From the NCBI GenBank assembly GCA_964633225.1, contig CAZWFQ010000022.1, positions 1 to 51,781 on the forward strand: a stretch of DNA of 51,781 bases, in the 5' to 3' direction. Source of the stretch: JAKQIM01 sp964633225 (GTDB lineage Bacteria; Chloroflexota; Anaerolineae; Anaerolineales; UBA4823). Of the stretch, positions 30,427 to 39,300 are shown piece after piece (within the stretch, counting starts at the first letter, position 1; the number at the start of each line of letters is the position of its first letter). The notes under the pieces are model-generated. The model did not search any database, was not told the DNA's origin, and was given only the letters and a program-made list of their open reading frames with translations. Both the position numbers and the translations under genes were made by a program.

Positions 30427-32538
30427 ATGATGATGACCTCTCGTCCCTCCTCCAGCACCTGCTTGCGCCTGGCCCTGATCTTGATCCTTAGCCTGGTCTT
30501 GCTGGCTGCCTGCTCGCCCCAGGCTGCCACCCAGGCCCCCGCAGCCGTCGCTAGTGCGCAGGCCTCCGAAGTGATCGCACCCACCGCTGCCCCCGTCTCG
30601 CCCCAGGCCACCCAGGCCCCTGCGGTCGAGGTGACCCAGGGTATCGCCCCCACTTTTGCCTCCCAGCCCACCCCCACGCCGTTGATCGAAGAGCGCCTGG
30701 TAGAGCTGGAATGGCCGCCGCGCCTGCGCCTGGGTGATTCGGACATCGTCCGCCTCTCGCTCATCCCCTCTGCCGGTGGCTACACCGTCACCACTGAGTT
30801 TGAAGACCACCAGACGGATGTGCAAGATTTACCCGTCACCCACATCAGTGGTTATGACCTGAGCGCTGTGGCCCGCCTGGATGGGGTCGGCTTTGCACTC
30901 TCTCCCGAAGGCGACCAGGCTCAATTCCTGCCCGCCGGTCAGCCGGTCACCTGGCGTTGGTCGCTGACACCCAATGACCCCGGCCAGCAGCGCCTGACCA
31001 TTACCCTGCTCTTGCGCTGGACCCCAACCGGGGCCGCCACCCCTGCCCGTGAGACGGTGGCCTATTCCCGAGCCCTGGATGTGCAGGTCATCTCTTTCTT
31101 CGGTCTGACCCGCGGCCAGACCATGACCGGCGGCTTGCTGGGCCTGTTCTTGGGCAGCAGCGTGAGCATCTTTGCCCTGGTGACCCTGGCCAATCCGCAG
31201 CGTTCTCTCTTGCAGACCCTGGTTCCCAACCCTGCCCTGGCCATTGAGCCGCGCCCCGGGCTCTCCATCTCTGCTGCTGAAGAGAGCTTGCTGCGCGCCC
31301 TCTTTGGGCGTTATGCCCGCCTGGTGCTCGAAAGCGAGTTCCTATCCGGTTATTCTGGCGCCCGTACCTTCTTGGCCCAGCCCATCCGCCCGGATGGGCG
31401 CGCCGACGCTTACACCATCGTCAAGGCCGGCCCCACCTCTGATATCCAGCGTGAACACGCCAATTACGAGACCTTTGTCAAAGACACCCTGCCGCCCATC
31501 ACCGCCCGCATCCAGCACGCCCCGGTCACCTTGTCCAAGGGCCAGTTTGGTGCATCGGATGTTGACCTGGCAGCCCTGCAGTACACTTTCATTGCCGAGC
31601 CGGGGCGTATGCCCACCAGCCTGCGCCAGGCCCTGCTTGCCAACCCCGACCCATCCTTGCTTTGCAAAGTTTTCGAGACCTTTGGCCCCAATTGGTGGAT
31701 GCAGCGTCATCCGTACACCTTCCGCCTGGCCCAAGAGTATGACCGCTGTTTGCCCGCCCACTATGTCATCGAGCCAACTGCTGGCCGCGGCCGCACCCTG
31801 GATGGTCGCCTGCCTGACCCTGGCCTGGCCCTCGGCGAGCTGGTAACCTTGCGCGGCTTCCCCGCCCCCGAAAGACGCCCCGATGGCCGCAGCCTGTCTT
31901 TACACGGTGCGGCAGCCCCCGGCCAGCCGCCGCTGCGTGCGCGTTGGCTGGGCCTTTCCAATCCGGATGGCGCCACCGGCCGCATCGCCGCCACCCGCCG
32001 CACCCTGCTGGAAGGGTTCACAGCAGGTATGAGCATCTTTGACCTGCCCGACCCTCTCTTGCGTTTGCCTGCCTTGCTTAACGAAAACCTCAGTGCCACC
32101 CAGTCCACGATCCATGGCGACCTGAACCTGGAAAATGTCCTCACCGGCCCCGGCGATTTCGTCTGGCTGATCGATTTCGCCATGACCCGCGACGGGCATA
32201 CCCTGTACGATTTTGCCCATTTGGAAGCCGACCTCATCGCCCACCTCATTGCCCCGCAGTTTGCCTCGCCCGCCGATTACCTGGCGGCCCTGCGCCTCAC
32301 CCCCCTGGCCTCTGCCTCCGCCTCCACCAGCTTGCCTGGCGATGCCCCCGCCCCCTTTGCCCTGCTGGCTGCGCTGCATACCATTGCCGGGCGCTGCCTC
32401 TTCAACCCCTCTCAGCCGCGTGAATACAGCCTGGCCCTCTGCCTGGCCTGCCTGGGTGCCCTCAAATTCACCAATTTGGAAGCTCACCAGCGTCACCTGC
32501 TCTACCTCACTGCTGCCTGGAGTGCAGCCGGGTTGTAA
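30427..32538 (+). CDS. Lipoprotein/membrane protein fused to an aminoglycoside-phosphotransferase-like kinase domain
   Basis: Protein of 703 residues with an unusual plan. The lipobox LLAAC (C29) is followed by an Ala/Pro/Thr/Gln-rich spacer, a beta-rich outer domain (about 85-225), a transmembrane helix near 232-252 (GGLLGLFLGSSVSIFALVTL) and an inner domain of about 420 residues. The inner part has the kinase-like catalytic loop HGDLNLENVL near 561 and the metal-binding LIDFAMT, as in aminoglycoside/choline kinase folds, so it may phosphorylate a small molecule or protein, or act as an inactive scaffold. A clear nucleotide-binding Lys is not assigned. A stop codon at 30421 fixes the start at or after 30427. 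Confidence 0.75.
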   Translation: MMMTSRPSSSTCLRLALILILSLVLLAACSPQAATQAPAAVASAQASEVIAPTAAPVSPQATQAPAVEVTQGIAPTFASQPTPTPLIEERLVELEWPPRLRLGDSDIVRLSLIPSAGGYTVTTEFEDHQTDVQDLPVTHISGYDLSAVARLDGVGFALSPEGDQAQFLPAGQPVTWRWSLTPNDPGQQRLTITLLLRWTPTGAATPARETVAYSRALDVQVISFFGLTRGQTMTGGLLGLFLGSSVSIFALVTLANPQRSLLQTLVPNPALAIEPRPGLSISAAEESLLRALFGRYARLVLESEFLSGYSGARTFLAQPIRPDGRADAYTIVKAGPTSDIQREHANYETFVKDTLPPITARIQHAPVTLSKGQFGASDVDLAALQYTFIAEPGRMPTSLRQALLANPDPSLLCKVFETFGPNWWMQRHPYTFRLAQEYDRCLPAHYVIEPTAGRGRTLDGRLPDPGLALGELVTLRGFPAPERRPDGRSLSLHGAAAPGQPPLRARWLGLSNPDGATGRIAATRRTLLEGFTAGMSIFDLPDPLLRLPALLNENLSATQSTIHGDLNLENVLTGPGDFVWLIDFAMTRDGHTLYDFAHLEADLIAHLIAPQFASPADYLAALRLTPLASASASTSLPGDAPAPFALLAALHTIAGRCLFNPSQPREYSLALCLACLGALKFTNLEAHQRHLLYLTAAWSAAGL

Positions 32539-32553
32539 CCCCTGCCTGATAAG

Positions 32554-32608
32554 TGTCAATCTCCTGTCAACTGAATATCAAGTCTTTATGGGCCTCCTGC
32601 GCTATCCT
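32554..32608 (+). promoter_or_regulatory. Pho-box-like promoter: three heptamers at 11-bp steps, then TATCCT
   Basis: TGTCAAT (32554), TGTCAAC (32565) and TATCAAG (32576) start exactly 11 bp apart. After TATCAAG come 20 nt and TATCCT (32603-32608) as -10 box. The same arrangement, with the same 20-nt distance and the same -10, stands before the VWA gene at 43580-43645. Confidence 0.75.
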
Positions 32609-32634
32609 AAGGGTGGAGAAGAAAGGAGCATCCC

Positions 32635-33261
32635 ATGTCCCGCATCTGCTTACTTACCTTGTTCGCCCTGGCCTGCCTATCCCTGGCTGCTTGCACGGCC
32701 CAGGCCACCCCTCAGTTGATCGCCTCTTACCCGGCTCGGGCTGGCAGCCAGGTTTATACACCCCCCTCTGACCAGTATGTTTACGACGCCTACCTGGAAT
32801 TGGATGTGCGCAGTGTGGATACAACCGTTGCCCGCGCCACTGACCTGGCGGAAGACTACGGTGGCTACCTGGAGCGTTCTCAAACCTGGTCTGTCGATGG
32901 CAAACAGCATGCCAGCCTGACCCTGGCTGTGCCCCCCCCCTATTTCCAGGCCCTCTACGATCGCCTGGCAGCCCTGGGCACTCCGCTCAGCACCACCACC
33001 CGCGGCCAGTGGGTCGATGTAGGCCCCGGCTGGGCTGTCTATTCAGAGATCACCCTCCAGTTGCACCAGAAAGGCCTGGATTGGCCTTCCGTCTCGCTCG
33101 GTGATTGGCGGCCCTTGCGTACCCTCCAGTTAGCCCTGGGCGTCACCGGCAGCATCTTTGGCTTCTTGCTGGATGTGACCATCTGGATCCTGGTGGTCAT
33201 CGGGCCCTTTGCCCTGCTCTTCTGGGGCGGGCGTGCCCTCTTTCGCCGCTTAGCCAAGTAG
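32635..33261 (+). CDS. DUF4349 lipoprotein
   Basis: Lipoprotein of 208 residues with lipobox LAAC (C20). The outer domain matches DUF4349: YDAYLELDVRSVDTTVARATDLAEDYGGYLERSQTW in two segments, then a VPPPYFQALYDRLAALGTPL segment. A C-terminal transmembrane helix near 172-195 (LLDVTIWILVVIGPFALLFW) and a basic tail follow. The protein is therefore held at both ends, as is usual for the family. Function unknown; DUF4349 proteins often occur with envelope-stress systems. Ribosome site AAAGGAG 6 nt before the ATG. Promoter with TGTCAAC boxes upstream. Confidence 0.88.
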   Translation: MSRICLLTLFALACLSLAACTAQATPQLIASYPARAGSQVYTPPSDQYVYDAYLELDVRSVDTTVARATDLAEDYGGYLERSQTWSVDGKQHASLTLAVPPPYFQALYDRLAALGTPLSTTTRGQWVDVGPGWAVYSEITLQLHQKGLDWPSVSLGDWRPLRTLQLALGVTGSIFGFLLDVTIWILVVIGPFALLFWGGRALFRRLAK

Positions 33262-33274
33262 CCTGTTAAAACAG

Positions 33275-33328
33275 CATTTTGGGGAGTGATGTATCCACTA
33301 CCGTGGAAGGCTATCACTCCCCAAAATG
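33275..33328. terminator. Convergent terminator between the DUF4349 gene and the giant surface protein gene
   Basis: 16-bp perfect stem (33275-33290 with 33313-33328) with an inner CCAC/GTGG stem in the 22-nt loop. The outer stem holds TTTT and AAAA tracts. Confidence 0.85.
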
Positions 33329-33354
33329 GTTTTCATTGGCTAGAAAGGATTAGG

Positions 33355-36300
33355 CTAGCGCAGCACCAGCGGGAACACCACCCGGTACGTACTTGGCTGG
33401 CTGGCTGCCGCCAGGATGTTCACCTGTACGTTGTCCAGGCCCCAAGACTCATCTCCCAGGTCCTGCAAACCCCAGGCCGCAAAGTCTAACAGCAGGTCAT
33501 CATCCGTGTGGTTGATGGTGAAGGTCACATGGTAGATGGCATCCATTGGCAGCACGCCGAATTCGTAGCCCAGGGTGTTGTTTTCCTCTGCGCCGTAGCG
33601 GGCCGGGTAACTGCCTGCCCCGGCAGTGCCCGGATAAGCCTGCAAGAAATCATATTGGTCCCAGTTTGCAAACGTGGTTACCAACAGTTCTTGCCCATCG
33701 GCCGTAAGTGACCAGGCATCTGGGCCAACGCCGGAGGGCGAGAAGGGTTCGGCTACCAGTGACCATGCGCTCTCATTGCCATCCCAAGAGCGGATGATGT
33801 AGAGGTCAAACGATATCGTCGCCTGGGCATGCCTGGGCAGGTCGCTCAAGAGCAGGCAGACATTCTGATTGCTATATTGGCCCAAGAAGCTGCGCCCAGA
33901 CGGGCTGACCGAGGTGCTGGTATCACACCAACGTGGATCGATCCCGTTCTCAAAGTCATCGTCAATGACCAGCAGCGATGAAACGACATTCGTTACCCAA
34001 GACGCGCTGTTGTTGGCTGGGTTGGGGTCATCACTGGCCGCCCCCACCACAACATTATTGATCAGGCTGCCGCTTGGTAGGTTGACCAGCACCGTGATGG
34101 TGATGGTGAGGCTGGTGTTTGCTTCCACCGTGCCCAGGTTGCACACCACCTGCCCGTTTTCCACACAGCCAGGTGTCGCCGAGATAAAGCTCACATTGGC
34201 TGGCAGCGTATCCGTCACCATCACGCCAACTGCCGGGAAGGGGCCATGGTTGGTTACGGTGAGCGTATAGACCAACAGGTTACCGCTCAGCACTGGGTCG
34301 GGAGCGCCTACCTTGGTGATGGATAGGTCAGTCAGGCCGGTGACGTATACAAGGGCCGTATCTTGCCCTACCCCACCGTCATCATCTGTTACCTGCAGGG
34401 TGGCGGTGTAAACGCCAGGCTGGGCATAGGTGTGGCTGGGGCTGAGCGTGCCGCTCTGGGGGGCTGTACCGTCCCCGAAGTCCCAGGTGATGGTGAAACT
34501 GTCCAGCATGCCGGGGTCGGTAATGGTCCCCGTGAAGGTGAGGCTGTCGGGGATTTGAACCGTATGATCAGGGCCGGCCCAAACCAGCGGGGCCACGTTG
34601 GTCACGCTGATGGTGAGGCTGTCTTCGGCCTGGCCCAGGTCGTCATCGTTCAGGGTCACTTCTACCAGGTAGATATCGGCGGGGGTTGCGCTGGGGTCAT
34701 CATCCAGGTAGTTGTGATCAAGGCTGAAGCTGGTCGTCCCTGCCGGGTAGCTGAAGGCTTCCTGGCTGCCATCTCCCCAGTCTACCGTCAGCGTAAAGGT
34801 GTCCATTACGCCTGGGTCAGCCATCTGCCCGCTTAAGGTCGCCAGGCCGCCTTCCATAATGGGTGTGCTGATTGCCAGCTCGCTGAGCTGTGGGGCCGTG
34901 TTGTTGACCATCACTGACAGGCTGCCCCCTGTCTGCCCGCTGTCATCATCGGCCAGCGTATACTGCACGCTGTAGCTGTCAGCGCTCGTGGCGCCGGGAT
35001 CGTCATCCAGGTAGCTGTGGTCTAGGCTGAAGCTGGCCGTCCCTGCGAGGTAGGTGAAGATTTCCTGGCTGCCGTCTCCCCAATCCACCGTCAGCGTAAA
35101 GGTGTCCATCACACCTGGGTCTGTCCAGGATCCGCTCAACGTGGCTGTTCCGCCCTCGGTGATCGAAGGGGTCAGGCTCACACCTGATAGCTCAGGCGCT
35201 ACGTTGTTCACCGTCACAACCAGGCTGCTGTCGCTGTTGCTGCCCAGGTCGTCATCCGTTGCGCTGAGTGTCAGCGTGTATCCGTCGGCTGGGGTGCCAG
35301 ATGGGTCATCGTCCACATACTGGTGGGTCAGGTTTATGACCGCCGCCATTGCGTTGTAGGTATAGACCCCCGTCGTGCCGTCGCCCCAATCTACGCTCAG
35401 AGTAATGACATCGTTCACGCCAGGGTCAAGGATCGTACCGCTCAGGGTAGCCCACCCGCCCTCGTCAACTGCCGGGGTGAGTGTCAACAGGCTTAGAACC
35501 GGGGCCGTGTTGTTGACCAGCGTGGATGTTAAGGCAGAAGCCAGGCCCCCATCGTCATCGCTGACGTTGACAGCGATATTGTACGTATCGGCGCTTGTCC
35601 CAGATGGGTCATCATCTGCGTACAGGTGGGTGGCTGTCAGCGCGCTTGTACCAGCCGGCAAGGCCAGGGTATCGCTGAGCCCGTCGCCCCAATCAATGGT
35701 CACATTGAATGTATCCAGGATGCCTGTATCGCTCAGGTTGGCCGTCAGGGTGACAGTTCCGGCTTCATTAATTGCCGGGGTAACGCTCAGGTTCGATAGC
35801 ACCGGGGCCAGGTTGTTCACCTGCGTCGCCAGTGTGGTGGATGTGCTGCCGGAGTCGTCGTCCACCAGGGTTAACATGACGCTGTAGCTGTCAAACGCGG
35901 TGCCGGTGGGGTTGTCGTCTGGATACTGGTGCGCCAGGTCAATTGCTCGCGCTTCGCCAGTGTAAACTACGGTCTCAGTAATGCCATCGCCCCAGTCCAC
36001 GGTCAGCGTGAAGGTATCCTGCACGCCCAGGTCTTCCAGGTAACCTGTCAAAGTTATTACGCCCATCTCGTCGATTACCGGGCTAATTGCCAGCCCGGTC
36101 AACTGCGGATCCACGTTGTTGACCGTTGTGGTGATGGTCGCGGTATCTGTGTTGCCAGCGCTGTCCAAGAGTTCTAGCGCCACCGTGTAGAGGTCCGATG
36201 GGCTGCCGGAGGGGTTGTCATCGATGAAGGAATGGGTCAAGGTGAAGGCGCTTGTGCCCGCCGGCAAAGAGACGGAACTGGTGATGGCATTGCCCCAGTC

Positions 36301-39300
36301 CACGTTGAGCACAAATGTGTCGGCCGGGTTGGGGTCGCTCATCTCTCCACTCAGGGTTGCTGTGCTGCCCTCGTTCACCGGCGAGGATAGCGCCAGGTTA
36401 AGCAGCATGGGGGCCTGGTTGGTCAGCGGGGTGGTCTCTGTGGCGCTGTTGTTTGCAGGGGTGGGGTCGGCGCCGTTGTTGCCGTCATCGCCGATGCTCG
36501 CCGTGTTGGTGATCAGATCCACGCCAGGGGCAGGGTCGCTCACCGTCACCGCAAACAGTGCGCTGCCGCTGCCGCCGCCATTCAGGCTGCCGATCGCCAG
36601 GCTGCATGTGCTGCCGGCGTTGTTGTCGGGGAGGCAGATCCAGCCGGCTGTGCTGGTGCCGGGGTTGAAGGTGGTATTGGCCGAGACGGTTTCTGCCAAT
36701 ACCACATTGGTCGCTCCCTGGTTACCGGTATTGGTGTAACTTAATGTGTAGACAATTGTGTCGCCAGGCAAGAACTGGGTCACTCCGGCATCCTTGCTCA
36801 GGGTCAGGTCTGGCTGAGCATTGACCGGCGTGCTGTCGGATGCGCTGTTATTGGCCGGGGTGGGGTCTGCGCCATTGGCCCCGTCATCGCCGATCTGGGC
36901 GCTGTTGCTGACCTGGCTGACGCCGGCAGGCAGGGGGTTGACCACGTTCACCGCAAAGCTGGCGCTGCCATTGGCTCCGCCTCCGTTCAGGCTGCCGATC
37001 GCCAGGCTGCACGTGCTGCCGGCGTTGTTATTGGGCAGGCAGATCCAGCCGGCTGTGCTGGCGCCGGGGTTGAAGGTGGTGTTGGCTGGAACCATTTCTG
37101 TCAACACTACCCCGCTGGCGCCTTGGGCGCCGGCATTGGTATAGCTCAGGGTATAGGTGATGGTGCTGCCCGGTTGGGCAGAAGTGCCGCCATCTGTTTT
37201 GCTGATCGTCAGGTCTGGTGCGTCCGAGATGTTGGTCAGGGTCGGATCATTGAGTGCGGTGGTATCGGGATCATCTGACAGCAGTGTGGTGAAGTTGCTG
37301 CCGCTGACGCTGGCCTGGTTAGAAACCTGGTTCACACCCGCCGCCAGCGGGTTGGTGATGCTGGCGTCGAAGATGATCGTGATCGACTCTCCAGCCGGCA
37401 GTGTGCCCAGGTTGATGTTGACCGCCTCGGCCAGCGGCGCCGCCAGGCTGCTGAACAGACCGCTGGTTTGGGCGCTGCTGCTCACCCTGGATGGTGAAAT
37501 GAACACCGCTGGGGACATCTTGGATGCTGCATTGTGCAGTGCCTTCTCGGTTTCCAGGGCGGCGGGCGCCTCTGGCTGTCTCAGGCTGGCAGTCAGGCTG
37601 CCCAGCCGGGCCGGCGGCTCGGCCTGGCCCAGTATCGGGCTGCCCGGCTCAGCCGAGAAAGTTACCGCTGCACAATTCTGCGCACTGTAAGCGCCGTCGT
37701 TGATAAAGTACTCTTGGCCCACGGTGGTGGCGGTGTTGCTGGCCAGCAGGTAAGTCCCCACCGGGTTTACAGGCATATTGTTGCCGCTGATATTGGTGGG
37801 AGAGGGCGCAAGGCCTTGGATATAGAAGCGTGTGCTGGGAGAGCTGAAGCGGTCGATCGTGTAATCGCCCAGGGCCATGCTGCCCGCGCTGACGTTGTTG
37901 CCGTTCAGGTTGACACAGATGGTGTTGGTTTCGCCAGGCGTGCCATTGCCGCTGGCCAAGAAGATGCCCGCCAGCTCGAAATTCAAGAGGCCGAAGTTAA
38001 CCGTATTCCCGTTGATCGTGGCGTCCACCCGCCCAGACCCGCCGCGCGACTGCACGTCGATGCCGGTATCGCCGAATTGGGTGATGGTATTGTTCTCGAT
38101 TTTGGTGGTAACCTGGCCGTTGCCCTCTTGCACCACCCATAGGGCAATGGCTGCGCTGTTGGTGGCGCTGATCTGGTTGTTGCTAATGCTTCCTTCCATG
38201 TAGGGGGCGCCGGGGGCAGCCGCCACGTTCGATACGTTGACCGCCTGGCGAGCATTGGTGAAGGTGTTGCCCGAAATATTGTAATTCAGCACCGCGTTGT
38301 AATTGGTGCTCAGGTTGACCCCGATGTTGTTGTTGGTAAATGTGCTGCTGCTGACGCGCACCGCCGCCGTGCCTGATCCCTCGTTGTTGACCTGCAAGCC
38401 TTCGCTGAACGCATTGCTGAAGGTGCTGCCGGTGACATTGATGGTGGCGTTGGCACTCCCGCCAGCTTGCAAATCGATCAGCGCACCGTCACCCAGGCTG
38501 GCGCCGTTGACCGTCAGGTTGCTAATGGTAAAGGCCGAGATCGTGCCGCTGTTGTTGCGCACCAGCAGGCCGCGCTCACCGGAGGTGGTGATGCTGCTGT
38601 TGGTCAGGCTGATCGCCCCCGAAAGGTTGCGTAGATCGATCCCATCTTCATTGGCGCTGCTGCCGCTGCTGCTGATGCTGCCGTTGGTGTAGGTGAAGTT
38701 GCTCACCCCCAGGCCGTTGATGCCGGTCTGGGCGCTGTTGCTGATATCTACGTTGTTCAACTTGGCGTTGTTAACGGTGTTCAGGTATACCGCCGCGTAA
38801 CAGCCCGTGTTGGTGTTGAAGTCGCAACTGCCTGGCGCATCGGTGGTATTGGCTGCGTTGAGCGTCAGGTTGCTCAAGGTGATGTTGTTTGTGTTCTGTA
38901 CGCTGATGCCGCGCTGGGTGATGTTTTGGATCGTACCGCCCGAGCCATTGGTGGTTCCAACGCCGGTGATCGCGAAGCCTCCGCTGCCTGCATTGGTCAG
39001 CGTGATGGCATTGCTGCCGCCATTGGCGTTGATGCTGAGGAAGGTCACCCCGCCCATGTCAATGCTGGTGCCATTGATGTTGACGGCCTGCCCGCTGGTG
39101 GTGGCGATGGTGCTGTTGGCATGCGTGGCGCTGAGGGTGCCGCCGCCGGTGGCGGTAAAGGCCGCATTGACGCCGGTGTTAAGCGTCAACAGCCCGCTCA
39201 GGTTGATGGTTGCGCCGGTGTTATTGTTGAGCAGGATACCCTGGGCGCTGCCGGTTATCGCACCGTTCAAATCGACGCTGCCGCCCGTCTTATTCTGCAC

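Noticed and set aside
30123..30491. 122-residue plus-strand frame before the lipoprotein-kinase gene
   Set aside because: It begins upstream of the predicted transcription start and runs into the lipoprotein gene in another frame; the 53-residue frame fits the promoter better.
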